Positions 16,135 through 25,565 of a DNA stretch of 36,893 nt are shown one piece after another. The notes below the pieces were generated by a model. That model did no database searches, was not told the DNA's origin, and saw only the letters and a list, made by a program, of their open reading frames with translations. Where the stretch lies: positions 1 through 36,893 of the forward strand of contig JAGDZR010000027.1 in the NCBI GenBank assembly GCA_049115695.1. The letters run 5' to 3'. Numbering within the stretch: position 1 is the stretch's first letter; each line of letters begins with the position of its first letter. The position numbers and the translations under genes are program-made. The stretch comes from JAGDZR01 sp049115695 (lineage in GTDB: Bacteria; Bacteroidota; Bacteroidia; Cytophagales; Cyclobacteriaceae).

Positions 16135-16506
16135 ATGAAATATTTTTTTATCTGTTTTTCCATACTTTTTGGGTGTGTTTCCAATAAGCAATCGCCCCCC
16201 GATTTAAGTACAGTTGATCCAGGAATTAATAAGACAGCTGTTTATGGTGAAGTCATCAGTTTTACTGAAATTGACAATGGTGCTCATATAAAATTGAAAG
16301 TAAAGTCTTCGAAACAGGGAGGTGCTGGTAGTGCTACTTTTAGAATAGGTGAAGAATTGAACTGTGTGGCTCCTCCTGCATTTATCAGAAAATATGAGGA
16401 GAATAGTCCATTAAAAGTGAAGGGCGGAGATGTTTTAATACTCGTCATTGAGTATAACGAAAGAAAACAACAGTATTTGATATCCAAAATAGTGACAAAT
16501 GAATAA
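16135..16506 (+). CDS. small putative lipoprotein, unknown function
   Basis: The protein has 123 residues. It has a short hydrophobic leader ending LFGC, with the lipobox Cys at position 14, so it is probably lipid-anchored. The mature part has alternating hydrophobic residues and likely forms a small beta-rich domain (KTAVYGEVISFTEI ... HIKLKVKSS). I recognise no family. It overlaps the next gene by 8 bp (its TAA falls inside the first codons of the T9SS substrate), which suggests translational coupling and a shared role at the envelope. Confidence 0.65.
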   Translation: MKYFFICFSILFGCVSNKQSPPDLSTVDPGINKTAVYGEVISFTEIDNGAHIKLKVKSSKQGGAGSATFRIGEELNCVAPPAFIRKYEENSPLKVKGGDVLILVIEYNERKQQYLISKIVTNE

Positions 16507-19500
16507 GAGATTAATTCCAGGGACACTCTTGGCCATCATTTTAGGAGTTTTATTGATCAATATCTCTGAATCGGAGGAGAAGGAATGGGGAAGGATAGAG
16601 CGAAAAATAGCAAGGGCAGATTACTTCAAACAAAAATTGCGTGATCCTGTTTCTGGAGAAATCCCGCGAGGAATTAGAAACAAGGAATTAGCATTTTCCG
16701 AACAAATGGACAGGCACCTCACATATGCAAGAACAGAGTCGGAAATTACGCACACCTGGCAAGAACTAGGGCCAAGTGATGTTGGTGGTAGGACCCGAGC
16801 AATTGGAGTGGATGTAAGAAACAGCAGCATTGTGATAGTGGCTGGTGTGACTGGAGGTATATGGCGGTCTACAGATGGAGGTGCATCATGGATTTCGAAG
16901 TTACCTGCTGGATCAAACCTCAGTATAACGAGTATTGCTCAAGATCCTAATAACAATGATATCTGGTATGCAGGTATGGGAGAGAGAAGTGGTTCTGCAG
17001 GAAAAGTTGAAAGCCCTAATCTCTATTTTGGAGCGGGTATCTATAAATCAACAGACAATGGGATTTCCTGGACTTTAATGAGTTACGATTTTGATGGTGA
17101 TGCATTGCTGACCAAGCGCGCAAGTGGGGATGCAAATATCAATGGTAGTTGGGATCACCCATTAGATATGATTGACAAGATAGTGGCGTTCAATCAAAAT
17201 GGGGCAACAGCGCTGTATGTAGTGGCACACGAATGGGGAATTTGGAAATCCACGGATGGAGGCACTTCATTCAGTAAATATTCGGCAGATTTTTTTGATG
17301 AAGATGCTGCTTATTCAGATATTATGATTGATAAGGACGGTATAGTTACAGTATGGTATGGTCCAACAGATTCTGGTAATAATGGATTTTTCAGGTCATA
17401 TGACGGGGGAAACAACTTTTTTGATATTACACCTACAAGTTATCCTACCATGTCCATTGGAGCCAGATGTTTATTGGCATTAGCACCTTCCAGCCCATCT
17501 ACCTTTTATGCTTTTATTTATGATGGAGATGCAGACCATCATTTTTATGCATTTGATATGCTCGCATATGACAATGACACTGGGGCAGCTAGTATTTTTG
17601 AATTGTCCCAAAATTTACCCGATTGGCCGGATGATTTTGGTGGGGAATTTACAACACAGGATGGCTATGATATGAGTTTGGCGGTGCATCCGCAGGATTC
17701 TGATTTAGTTGTGCTTGGATATACCAATCTCATCAAGTCTCACGATGGTTTTGCGACAGCCGTAGTAGATTCGCCTGAAAAATACTGGATTGGGGGTTAT
17801 GAAAATCCGCATCGCACTGATGATGGGTTTGGCTACCATCATGCTGATCAGCATACACTATTCTTCGATCCAAATGATCCTAACAAGCTTTGGGCGGGAC
17901 ATGATGGTGGCCTCTCTGTAACTGCCGATGTAAGCGCGGATGCAGTGACTTGGGAATCCAAAAACAATGGTTACAATGTGACCCAGTATTATGTTGTGGC
18001 GATTAGTGATGATAAATCAAATCCAATTGTAGCTGGAGGTACGCAGGACAATGGAACTCCCTATCATAACATATCAGGTTTTAGTGGGTCCCTAATTCCT
18101 TCTTTGGGTGATATTTCTTCAGGGGATGGGGCATATTGCTACATTGGTGATGACCTGATCTATACATCAGCACAAGAGGGCGCTATTTTAGTTAGATCAA
18201 AAAATGCATTAGACGATGCACTGGGCTATTTTGAGCCTGCAGGTGTGGCTGTAGGTTTTATTCATCCATTTACAGTTGATCCGAATGATGAAGGGACATT
18301 GTATTATGCTGATACCGAAAATGGCTTTTACCTCAGAAATACAAAAATTGATGAAGCATTTGGGGCTGACGACTATGATCAGGCAATTGCCCTGGTAAAT
18401 GACAATTGGGAAAAAATATCGTTTGGAACCAAATCCACGATTACGGCTATGAAAGTTTCAGATCAATCACCCGCGAGTAGACTTTATTTTGGAGGTGAAA
18501 ATAATCAAGGAAAACCCTATATCGCTTATTTAGATAATGCCAATACATCCACCACGGGTGTGGTTAATAGTGTAAATTCAAAAGTCACTGCAGGAGCATA
18601 CTTGGCAGATATTGCCATTAATCCACTGGATGGAAATGAAATATTGTTGGCATATTCCAACTACAACATCGATGGGCTTTATCACTCAACTGATGGGGGT
18701 GCGACGCTAACATCAATAGAGGGTAACCTTGGTGATGGTGATACAGGAACCAGCGGGGTTTCTGGTCCTTCATTGAGGGCTGCTGAGATCATCGAAACGA
18801 CAGCAGGTGTCACTAAATATATTGTTGCAACAAGTATAGGTGTTTACTCAACTGAATTGTTAAGCGGAAGTAATACGGTTTGGACAAGTGAATCTAGTCT
18901 ATTGAAAAACATGATTGTTGAGGATTTGGATGTCAGGTCGTCAGATCAAACTGTGTTGGCAGGTACGCATGGAAGAGGGTTGTTTCTTGCTACCTGGGAG
19001 GGAGGGAACAATGTTCCAGTGGTAGCAGATACTACTTTGACAATTGCTGAAAATAGTGATTCTGCAACTGTCGTCGGTGTAGTAACTGCAAGTGATGCAG
19101 ATGGGGATGATTTGACCTATTCAATTTCAGATGGCAATGCGGGAGATTTGTTTGCGATCGATTCTACGAATGGAACCATTTCTGTAGATAAGGCTATGCT
19201 GGATTTTGAATCAACATCGCAATATGTCCTAAAGGTAAAGGTTAAGGACGTCTCTACTTTTACCGAAGCTACTATTACCATAAGTGTGACGAATGTGAAT
19301 GAAGCGCCGGTGCTAGTAACTGATTTGGTTTTCAGTTTGAGTGAAAATTCTCCAGCTAACACCTCTGTAGGGACTGTTGCCGGTACAGATCCAGATGGTG
19401 ATCGACTAACATATACAATTGTTGATGGTAACACGGGTAATGGGTTTCAAATTGATACATCAGGTGTACTATCAGTCAATGATTCAGCTGCCATTGATTT

Positions 19501-19855
19501 TGAATTGATCGAACAATTTATGTTGTCGGTGATGGGTTCTGATGGCAGCTTGAGCGACACGGTTGAAGTGCAGGTTGATGTATTGGATTTGGATGATGTG
19601 CTTGGAGTTGATCCAACATCTGTTCTGTCCGTTTATCCTAATCCAGCAGTCAATAAGATACAGATTGGGGGATTTGAAGATGAATTGATACAAGTTTCCA
19701 TTTCAGATTTATCCGGCAAAGTAAAATTGAAAACGGCGTTTAGAAATAGCCAATTTGAGTATCTGGATGTTTCAGATGTTTTTCCCGGTTACTATCTGTT
19801 GAGAGTTGTTGGATCAAAAAAGACACTCAGTACAAGGTTGATTATTGGAAGGTAA
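16499..19855 (+). CDS. large T9SS type A substrate with Asp-box propeller and two cadherin repeats
   Basis: The protein has 1118 residues and an N-terminal hydrophobic segment. After a WQELGPSDVGGRTRAI motif comes a sortilin/BNR-like propeller with Asp boxes: GIWRSTDGGASW, GIYKSTDNGISW, GIWKSTDGGTSF, FFRSYDGGNNFF and GLYHSTDGGATL. Residues about 838-935 and 936-1033 are two cadherin-like domains with ENSDSATVVG/ENSPANTSVG and DADGDDLTY/DPDGDRLTY Ca-binding motifs. The last ~78 residues (from VLSVYPNPAVNKI to STRLIIGR) are a T9SS type A sorting domain. It should be exported and attached to or released from the cell surface. Enzymatic activity is not evident; glycan or protein binding is possible. 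Its stop directly abuts the convergent cupin gene. Confidence 0.9.
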   Translation: MNKRLIPGTLLAIILGVLLINISESEEKEWGRIERKIARADYFKQKLRDPVSGEIPRGIRNKELAFSEQMDRHLTYARTESEITHTWQELGPSDVGGRTRAIGVDVRNSSIVIVAGVTGGIWRSTDGGASWISKLPAGSNLSITSIAQDPNNNDIWYAGMGERSGSAGKVESPNLYFGAGIYKSTDNGISWTLMSYDFDGDALLTKRASGDANINGSWDHPLDMIDKIVAFNQNGATALYVVAHEWGIWKSTDGGTSFSKYSADFFDEDAAYSDIMIDKDGIVTVWYGPTDSGNNGFFRSYDGGNNFFDITPTSYPTMSIGARCLLALAPSSPSTFYAFIYDGDADHHFYAFDMLAYDNDTGAASIFELSQNLPDWPDDFGGEFTTQDGYDMSLAVHPQDSDLVVLGYTNLIKSHDGFATAVVDSPEKYWIGGYENPHRTDDGFGYHHADQHTLFFDPNDPNKLWAGHDGGLSVTADVSADAVTWESKNNGYNVTQYYVVAISDDKSNPIVAGGTQDNGTPYHNISGFSGSLIPSLGDISSGDGAYCYIGDDLIYTSAQEGAILVRSKNALDDALGYFEPAGVAVGFIHPFTVDPNDEGTLYYADTENGFYLRNTKIDEAFGADDYDQAIALVNDNWEKISFGTKSTITAMKVSDQSPASRLYFGGENNQGKPYIAYLDNANTSTTGVVNSVNSKVTAGAYLADIAINPLDGNEILLAYSNYNIDGLYHSTDGGATLTSIEGNLGDGDTGTSGVSGPSLRAAEIIETTAGVTKYIVATSIGVYSTELLSGSNTVWTSESSLLKNMIVEDLDVRSSDQTVLAGTHGRGLFLATWEGGNNVPVVADTTLTIAENSDSATVVGVVTASDADGDDLTYSISDGNAGDLFAIDSTNGTISVDKAMLDFESTSQYVLKVKVKDVSTFTEATITISVTNVNEAPVLVTDLVFSLSENSPANTSVGTVAGTDPDGDRLTYTIVDGNTGNGFQIDTSGVLSVNDSAAIDFELIEQFMLSVMGSDGSLSDTVEVQVDVLDLDDVLGVDPTSVLSVYPNPAVNKIQIGGFEDELIQVSISDLSGKVKLKTAFRNSQFEYLDVSDVFPGYYLLRVVGSKKTLSTRLIIGR

Positions 19856-20281
19856 TCAATCGGCGATATATTTATCTGAAGCTCCACCGCATTGACATGT
19901 AATGACCATGGATAGGAATTGACCTGTCGAGAGTATCTGATGAACTTCATCTGGCTTAACAACTATTGTGTCTCCTGGAGATAAGGTATGGGTATTGTTG
20001 TCAACTGAAATGGTCATGCAACCGGAGATGACATGATAGATTTCCGTTCCCATTTTATGATAATGCTTATCCTGCTTAGCATGTTGATTAAAGTAAGCGA
20101 TTTCAGTATTATCACTTTGTAAGACCGAACATTTTTGGTTGCTGTCGGGAGCTTTCCATTCTGTTGCCGTGAGCAATGATTCATGTTGAGTGTATAGTTC
20201 TGTGACCATAACTTTTCTATCTCCTCGTGCTGATTCAGCAAGTTGAGGGTCTTTGTTTATTTCTGATTTTTTGATAATCAT
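19856..20281 (-). CDS. cupin domain protein
   Basis: The protein has 141 residues. It carries a cupin_2 barrel: HAKQDKHYHKMGTEIYHVISG holds the first metal-binding motif (HxH, then Glu), and LSPGDTIVVKPDEVHQIL holds the second with its His. The tail contains CQCGGA, two extra Cys residues not usual in the family. A metal is likely bound; substrate or sensing role unknown. It starts immediately after the SixA stop codon (no gap), so translation is likely coupled, in an operon with SixA and glycosyltransferase 9. Confidence 0.83.
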   Translation of the reverse strand: MIIKKSEINKDPQLAESARGDRKVMVTELYTQHESLLTATEWKAPDSNQKCSVLQSDNTEIAYFNQHAKQDKHYHKMGTEIYHVISGCMTISVDNNTHTLSPGDTIVVKPDEVHQILSTGQFLSMVITCQCGGASDKYIAD

Positions 20282-20773
20282 TTATATCGTTTTAGGAAAG
20301 AATGAAAAAATAGCTTCACTTTTCGATGCTTCAATATTCTTCCATGACGTTGTTTTAAATGAAATCCCGACAACACCGCATGTTGGAATGTTATCAACTT
20401 GGGATGTTGAAAGGTGATTCGCCAGGTTCGTGATGCCTGGGTTGTGACAGCAAATACCAACCGTATCATGCTTGCTAGCTAAGTCTCCAATGATTCCCAA
20501 TATTTTGGATTGCCCTGCATGAAATAGTTCATGATTTAGTAGAATATGATCTTCATTGAGGCTCCAATAATCTCCTAAATGCAACGCGGTATAGAATGTA
20601 CGACTAGCCGGGCTCGTAACGATAACTGCTGGCGCAGGTGCATGTTGCCTAAGATGCTTCCCCATTATTTTGACATCTCTTCTTCCTCGTTTGTTGAGAG
20701 GTCTGTCAAAATCGTTAAGGCCATCAAACTTCCAGGATGATTTGGCATGTCTTATGAGATAGATAGTTTTCAC
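20282..20773 (-). CDS. SixA-like histidine phosphatase family protein
   Basis: The 163-residue protein starts at a GTG whose GTGA overlaps the stop of the upstream gene by 4 bp, supporting this start. YLIRHAKSSW at the N-terminus is the RHG catalytic motif of histidine phosphatases (nucleophile His9), and VGICCHNPGITNLANHL near the C-terminus supplies the second catalytic His. The short length and KSSW sequence match the SixA branch, which removes phosphate from phosphohistidine on signalling domains. A sugar- or nucleotide-phosphatase role is not excluded. Confidence 0.86.
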   Translation of the reverse strand: MKTIYLIRHAKSSWKFDGLNDFDRPLNKRGRRDVKIMGKHLRQHAPAPAVIVTSPASRTFYTALHLGDYWSLNEDHILLNHELFHAGQSKILGIIGDLASKHDTVGICCHNPGITNLANHLSTSQVDNIPTCGVVGISFKTTSWKNIEASKSEAIFSFFPKTI

Positions 20774-21783
20774 GAGGGAAGATAAAAGTCAAAGACTACA
20801 TTTTTCATGCATTTGAAATGACCTTTCGGGCACTTGTTATGACCAATTTTCGAACAAGGCCTGCAAGACAGGTTTTTGTTTTCAAACACAACGTATTGTG
20901 TGCGATAGGGGTACATGCCAAATGATGGTGTCGTACTGCCCCAGATGGAGTAAACTTTCTTTTTGAAGGCTGCTGCAATGTGCATCATACCTGTGTCATG
21001 CGTAAAGACGAGTGACGCTTGCTTAATTAGAGAGGCAGATTGATTGAAATTGAACTTGCCGCAAGCATTGAAGACACTCGCTCGCTTGCCTAAATCTTTT
21101 TGTAGGGTTGATTCAAATTGTTCGTTCTCTACCGTCCGCTCAAAGAATCGTGATATCTCGTTACCCACTTCCTGATCTTCCTGTCCCCCAATGAGTACTA
21201 CAGGCTGATTGATTCGATCGCAGAGTTCAATGAGACGAGGCAATGGCAGTTTCTTGGTTGCGTATGTTGCGCCAATCACTATAGCCACATATCCATTTTT
21301 GAATTCACCAGGCAGCCAATTGATATCTACTTCATCTTTTTCTGGAATAAAATGATCCAGACCTAGAGTATCTCCAACAATATTCAAGGGTTCTAATGTT
21401 GCTAAATATCGATCTACAATGTGTTTGTTAGGCATTAAATCAACTTTTAGGTTGACCAGTAACCATTTCTGAAAATTAAGCTTGCTATATGTCGAAGACT
21501 TGACCCCAAGTCTCTGTTTGATTTGCCAGGTGCGAAGGTTATTGTGGAGATCAATGATATAATCAAATTTCGATGATTTGAGTTGCTTGATGAGTGCGTT
21601 TAGGCTTGAGCCTAACTCATGAATTTTGTCTACATACGGATTTTCGGCCAGGATCATCGCGTATTTGGATTTGGTGGCATAATGTATTTCCGGATTATCT
21701 AAATTGGTTTTCAAAGCTCGAATGACAGGAGTTGTGAGTACTATATCACCAATGGAGGAAAACCGTAATAAGAGTACTTTCAT
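20770..21783 (-). CDS. glycosyltransferase family 9 (heptosyltransferase-like)
   Basis: From the ATG at 21783 the protein has 337 residues (the frame opens at a TTG at 21798, but MKVLLLRFSSIGDIVLTTP is the family's own start). The N-terminal Rossmann-like domain matches heptosyltransferases, and the C-terminal half has VIGATYATKKLP, PVVLIGGQEDQEVG and ASLVFTHDTGMMHIAAAFKK, the usual ADP-sugar site. It probably adds a sugar to lipopolysaccharide core, although the sugar is not determined. A Cys-rich end (CRPCSKIGHNKCPKGHFKCM) is common in GT9 proteins of this group. First gene of the operon with SixA and cupin. Confidence 0.88.
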   Translation of the reverse strand: MKVLLLRFSSIGDIVLTTPVIRALKTNLDNPEIHYATKSKYAMILAENPYVDKIHELGSSLNALIKQLKSSKFDYIIDLHNNLRTWQIKQRLGVKSSTYSKLNFQKWLLVNLKVDLMPNKHIVDRYLATLEPLNIVGDTLGLDHFIPEKDEVDINWLPGEFKNGYVAIVIGATYATKKLPLPRLIELCDRINQPVVLIGGQEDQEVGNEISRFFERTVENEQFESTLQKDLGKRASVFNACGKFNFNQSASLIKQASLVFTHDTGMMHIAAAFKKKVYSIWGSTTPSFGMYPYRTQYVVFENKNLSCRPCSKIGHNKCPKGHFKCMKNVVFDFYLPS

Positions 21784-21802
21784 AAGCTTTAGCGGCAATG
21801 AT

Positions 21803-21810
21803 CAAATATA
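21803..21810 (-). promoter_or_regulatory. Bacteroidota -7 promoter core for the glycosyltransferase operon
   Basis: TATATTTG on the minus strand fits TAnnTTTG exactly and lies about 20 bases upstream of the ATG at 21783. The -33 TTG element was not evident, so the call rests on the -7 match and position. Confidence 0.4.
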
Positions 21811-21870
21811 GGGAATGAGAAACTGTTTTGCTTTTTTTGTGTTGTATGTATAACGATTTTAATATCTGAA

Positions 21871-22278
21871 ATGAACTACTGGTTGATTAAATCTGAACCC
21901 AATACCTATTCTTGGGATGACTTTGTGAAATTAGGAAGAGATCATTGGGATGGCGTCAGGAATTATCAGGCGCGCAACAATATGAAGGAAATGAAAGAAG
22001 GAGATCTGGCCTTGTTTTATCACAGCGTCAACGAAAAAGCTGTAGTGGGAGTAGCTCAGGTAGTTCGAGAGTATTATCAAGATCCAACAACTGAAGATGA
22101 TAGATGGGTAGTGGTTGATTTAGTTCCAGTAGAGCGATTAAAGCGACCAGTTACACTCGAACAAATTAAGTCCGATGATCGTCTAAGTAATATGGTATTG
22201 GTCAGGAATTCCAGGTTGTCTGTTCAACCTGTTAAATTGGAAGAGTTTGATTTAATTGTTGGTATGAATAATGCCTAA
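21871..22278 (+). CDS. EVE domain protein
   Basis: The protein has 135 residues and consists almost entirely of an EVE domain: MNYWLIKSEPNTYSWDDF, WDGVRNYQARNNMKEM and GDLALFYHS are hallmark blocks, as in thymocyte nuclear protein 1 homologs. The fold is related to YTH/PUA and is thought to bind modified nucleobases in DNA or RNA. No restriction-modification or CRISPR genes stand next to it, so its partner is unknown. It is followed by a secreted protein gene on the same strand with a 31-bp gap. Confidence 0.92.
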   Translation: MNYWLIKSEPNTYSWDDFVKLGRDHWDGVRNYQARNNMKEMKEGDLALFYHSVNEKAVVGVAQVVREYYQDPTTEDDRWVVVDLVPVERLKRPVTLEQIKSDDRLSNMVLVRNSRLSVQPVKLEEFDLIVGMNNA

Positions 22279-22309
22279 GGGTATTGACTCAATTAAACGT
22301 TTATGTATT

Positions 22310-23842
22310 ATGAAGCAACTGTTGATTGTCGCCTTTAGTTTCTCTGCCGTAGTTCTTTTTGGTCAACGAAAAGAAAAGGACACCAGTGAATACATACAAC
22401 AATCCGGTAGGATTGAGTTTGAAATTTCCCAGTTTCATGATGATTTCCATCTGGTAAATGGGCGAGAAAATGGTCTGTTGGTGGTAAATGAAACACAGAA
22501 TAGGGTTGAAGGTGGATATGGATGGGTCATGCACAAGCTGAATACCGACCTTCAAACAGATTGGACCAAGCTAATCATAAGATCATCATCCCATTCGTTG
22601 ATGGGTTGGGACTACTCCGAAGGATACTACTATCTTCTCTTTTCGATCGATGAATATCGGCATGAGAAATTGGAGGTAGTTAAGATTGATGCTGAGGATG
22701 GTCAAATTAGATCCGTAGAAATATCAACTGTTTTCCCATTGTCACTTTCCTATTTTGAGGTGGTAAACAATGTGGCATTATTAGCAGGAATCACGAATTA
22801 TCGACCGGCTATTTTGACATTTGATCTTGACGACCGTACCCCTAGGGTAATTCCGGGTATTTATGACGAGAAAATGGAGATTGCCAATATTTCTGTTGAT
22901 AGAGAATTGGAAGGCTTTACGGTATCGATGGTTGAGCAGTTATTCAATAAGCAATTATCGGTAAGAGTCAATACTTATACTATGGATAATATTCTGATCC
23001 AGAATAACCTTATAAATCCAGGTGATCGTAAAAATTTGATACATGGAGCTTCGACCAGTTTTGACAATGGCTTTCAGTATATCGCCGGAACATACTCTAA
23101 GAAAAGTCACTTGTACAGTCAGGGTATTTACCTGTCCAAGTTTGTGAATGGCAGGCAACAGTTTATCAAGTATTATGATTACGGAGAATTGACTAATTTT
23201 TTTGAATACCTGGGAGACAAAAGAGAAGCAAGATTAAAGGGAAGAATCGCAGAGAAAAAACAAAAAGGAAAAACCAGTCGGTTAAGCTACAGGTTGATGA
23301 TTCATGATATTATTCCGAGGGGTGATGAGTATATATTGATTGGGGAGGCCTATTATCCAAGGTATTCGAGTTATTCGAGTTATGCGCCCGGCATGAGTTA
23401 TGGAGGTGCATCCAACGTGATTGGCTATAAATACACACATGCCATTATCGTTGCATTTGATGCTAACGGAAATATCACTTGGGATCACAGCTTTCCGATC
23501 GATGACGTTTTCAGGTTTTTTCCAGATGAAATCGTGTCAGTTAATGCACTTCAGGACAGAATAGAGTTACTCTATCTGGAAAAAAATCTTATTAGATCAA
23601 AAGCGGTTGTGGGGCATGAAGTTCTGGAAGGAAAGAGTTACACGCCAATTCAATTGTCCTCTCCAGATGAACAGATGATGGTACGCGATCCAGAAATAGA
23701 AGAATTGAAAAAGTGGTATGGTCCGTATCTTTTCGCTTTTGGAGAGCAGCAAATTGTTCAAAAAGACAGTCCATGGAGGGCGCGCCGAAAGGTTTTTTAT
23801 ATCAATAAGATTCATTACGATTTCGACGATGTTCCCAACTAG
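22310..23842 (+). CDS. secreted protein of unknown function
   Basis: The frame opens at 22271, but the ATG at 22310 gives MKQLLIVAFSFSAVVLFGQ, a clear Sec signal peptide, and removes overlap with the EVE gene; the protein is then 510 residues. No family was recognised. The mature protein has many alternating strand-like segments, several Tyr/Ser-rich stretches (YYPRYSSYSSYAPGMSYGG) and short motifs such as AIIVAFDANGNITWDHSF, suggesting a beta-propeller-like body. No sorting domain or lipobox is seen. An envelope or periplasmic location is likely. Confidence 0.7.
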   Translation: MKQLLIVAFSFSAVVLFGQRKEKDTSEYIQQSGRIEFEISQFHDDFHLVNGRENGLLVVNETQNRVEGGYGWVMHKLNTDLQTDWTKLIIRSSSHSLMGWDYSEGYYYLLFSIDEYRHEKLEVVKIDAEDGQIRSVEISTVFPLSLSYFEVVNNVALLAGITNYRPAILTFDLDDRTPRVIPGIYDEKMEIANISVDRELEGFTVSMVEQLFNKQLSVRVNTYTMDNILIQNNLINPGDRKNLIHGASTSFDNGFQYIAGTYSKKSHLYSQGIYLSKFVNGRQQFIKYYDYGELTNFFEYLGDKREARLKGRIAEKKQKGKTSRLSYRLMIHDIIPRGDEYILIGEAYYPRYSSYSSYAPGMSYGGASNVIGYKYTHAIIVAFDANGNITWDHSFPIDDVFRFFPDEIVSVNALQDRIELLYLEKNLIRSKAVVGHEVLEGKSYTPIQLSSPDEQMMVRDPEIEELKKWYGPYLFAFGEQQIVQKDSPWRARRKVFYINKIHYDFDDVPN

Positions 23843-23847
23843 TCATT

Positions 23848-23855
23848 TATATTTG
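23848..23855 (+). promoter_or_regulatory. Bacteroidota -7 promoter core upstream of pyrR
   Basis: TATATTTG fits TAnnTTTG exactly and ends 8 bases before the pyrR ATG, so a transcript from it would have an extremely short leader or be nearly leaderless. A -33 TTG at the expected distance was not found (only TTTC at 23821). Confidence 0.35.
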
Positions 23856-23863
23856 CGGCGGTC

Positions 23864-24409
23864 ATGCAACATAGATTGCTTTTAGATAGTGCGCTGCTTC
23901 AAATCACAATCCAAAGGTTGTGCCAGCAACTTGTTGAGAACCATGACGATTTTTCTAAAAGCGCAATAATAGGCCTGCAGCCTAGAGGAGTCTTTCTCGC
24001 TGAGCGAATTCAAAAAGTTTTAAAAGAAGAACATGCTATAACAGCCGATCTTGGCTATCTGGATACGACGTTTCATCGTGACGATTTTAGAAGAAGAGAT
24101 GCGCCGAAAAAACCGAGTGTTACGAAAATTGACTTTTTGATTGAGAATCGAAACGTTGTTTTGGTTGATGATGTGCTTTTTACAGGGCGATCGGTTCGTG
24201 CCGCAATGGATGCGATGATTTCGTTTGGTCGTCCCAACAAAGTGGAATTGCTTGTGCTGATCGATCGACTTCATGCGCGTGATTTGCCTATTGAAGCCAC
24301 ATATATTGGTAAGAAGGTCAATACGTTGAACAGTCAAAAGGTGAATGTTAATCTTAAAGAACAGGATGGTGATGACACCATCGAATTGATCAATTTGGAA
24401 GAAGAATGA
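23864..24409 (+). CDS. pyrR: PyrR-type uracil phosphoribosyltransferase/regulator
   Basis: The 181-residue protein has the PyrR signature: SAIIGLQPRGVFLAERI near the N-terminus, LDTTFHRDDFRRR (PyrR-specific hood), and VVLVDDVLFTGRSVRAAMDA, the PRPP-binding loop, at about residues 98-117, followed by VELLVLIDRL. PyrR can make UMP from uracil and PRPP and, in other bacteria, attenuates pyr mRNA by binding it. No attenuator-like hairpin was recognised upstream. It overlaps pyrB by 4 bp (ATGA), so the two are coupled. Confidence 0.93.
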   Translation: MQHRLLLDSALLQITIQRLCQQLVENHDDFSKSAIIGLQPRGVFLAERIQKVLKEEHAITADLGYLDTTFHRDDFRRRDAPKKPSVTKIDFLIENRNVVLVDDVLFTGRSVRAAMDAMISFGRPNKVELLVLIDRLHARDLPIEATYIGKKVNTLNSQKVNVNLKEQDGDDTIELINLEEE

Positions 24410-25338
24410 GTGAACTATCAACCAAACATCTGTTAGGTATAAAGGATCTTACTCCGGAAGATATTCATCTCATTTTTGAAACTGCTGACAATTTTAAGGA
24501 CGTACTGAGTCGCCCGATCAAAAAAGTACCTTCACTACGTGATGTTACAATAGCGAATGTCTTTTTTGAGAACTCTACAAGAACCAAGCTTTCATTCGAA
24601 CTCGCAGAGAAGCGACTATCCGCAGATGTTATCAATTTTAGTGCTTCCGGTAGTTCTGTGAAGAAAGGGGAAACCCTGCTGGACACGGTAAACAATATTC
24701 TTGCAATGCGAGTGGACATGGTGGTGATGAGACACTCCAGTCCAGGCGCTCCTCATTTTTTAGCAAAACATATTGATGCCAATATTGTGAACGCTGGTGA
24801 TGGTACACACGAGCATCCTACCCAGGCTCTGCTTGATTCATTTAGTATCCGCCGACAAACGGGCGATGTGGCAGGCAAAAAGGTTGTGATAGTAGGTGAT
24901 ATCATGCACTCAAGAGTTGCTTTGTCCAATATCTTTTGCTTGCAGAAGCTAGGGGCAGAAGTGATGGTTTGTGGACCGGCAACATTATTGCCCAAGCATA
25001 TTCACGAATTAGGAGTGAAAGTGGAGTTGGATATCAGGAAAGCACTCGAATGGTGTGATGTTGCCAATATCTTACGCATTCAACTAGAACGTCAGCGCAT
25101 GTCCTACTTTCCTTCCTTAAGGGAATATGCCATGTTCTATGGCGTTAACAAAGCGTTGATTGAGTCGCTGGATAAAGAAATAGTAGTCATGCATCCGGGC
25201 CCCATCAATAGAGGGGTTGAAATCACTTCTGATGTAGCGGACTCGGATCAGGCGATTATCCTGGATCAGGTTGAGAATGGGGTGGCCGTTCGGATGGCTG
25301 TGCTCTATCTGCTGGCTGGTAAGGCCACCGTAGATTGA
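24406..25338 (+). CDS. pyrB: aspartate carbamoyltransferase catalytic subunit
   Basis: The protein has 310 residues, the normal length. It has the carbamoyl-phosphate motif FENSTRTKLSFELAEKRL (STRTK in place of the textbook STRTR; Lys is conservative here), DGTHEHPTQALLDSFSI, and the aspartate-site region VMHPGPINRGVEI. It condenses carbamoyl phosphate with aspartate in the first committed step of pyrimidine synthesis. No pyrI regulatory subunit is adjacent. Organised as pyrR-pyrB with a 4-bp overlap. Confidence 0.95.
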   Translation: MSELSTKHLLGIKDLTPEDIHLIFETADNFKDVLSRPIKKVPSLRDVTIANVFFENSTRTKLSFELAEKRLSADVINFSASGSSVKKGETLLDTVNNILAMRVDMVVMRHSSPGAPHFLAKHIDANIVNAGDGTHEHPTQALLDSFSIRRQTGDVAGKKVVIVGDIMHSRVALSNIFCLQKLGAEVMVCGPATLLPKHIHELGVKVELDIRKALEWCDVANILRIQLERQRMSYFPSLREYAMFYGVNKALIESLDKEIVVMHPGPINRGVEITSDVADSDQAIILDQVENGVAVRMAVLYLLAGKATVD

Positions 25339-25342
25339 TTTT

Positions 25343-25477
25343 ATGGAGTTGAAGATGCCCAATGAATCGATATTTCGATTACTAAAAATCTTCAGTTATT
25401 TCATGATTTACCTGAGCGAGAATGTCTCATTTAGTCAACCAATAGAGTATTTCGTTAATCAATTCGTAAAAGAGTAA
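25343..25477 (+). CDS. possible 44-residue small protein after pyrB
   Basis: An ATG 5 bases after the pyrB stop opens a 44-codon frame ending in TAA at 25475-25477. The predicted peptide has a hydrophobic middle (FRLLKIFSYFMIYL). I recognise no family, and an open frame this short can occur by chance, so this is only a candidate. The rest of the 227-bp gap to purB holds a weak hairpin (25475-25495) without a T tract. Confidence 0.2.
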   Translation: MELKMPNESIFRLLKIFSYFMIYLSENVSFSQPIEYFVNQFVKE

Positions 25478-25565
25478 TCCATTAATATTGGATTAGATAC
25501 GATTTATCAAAAGCGTTTGACGGATTGATCTTGCTAGATAAAGTCAGTCCATCCCGTAGCTTGAA

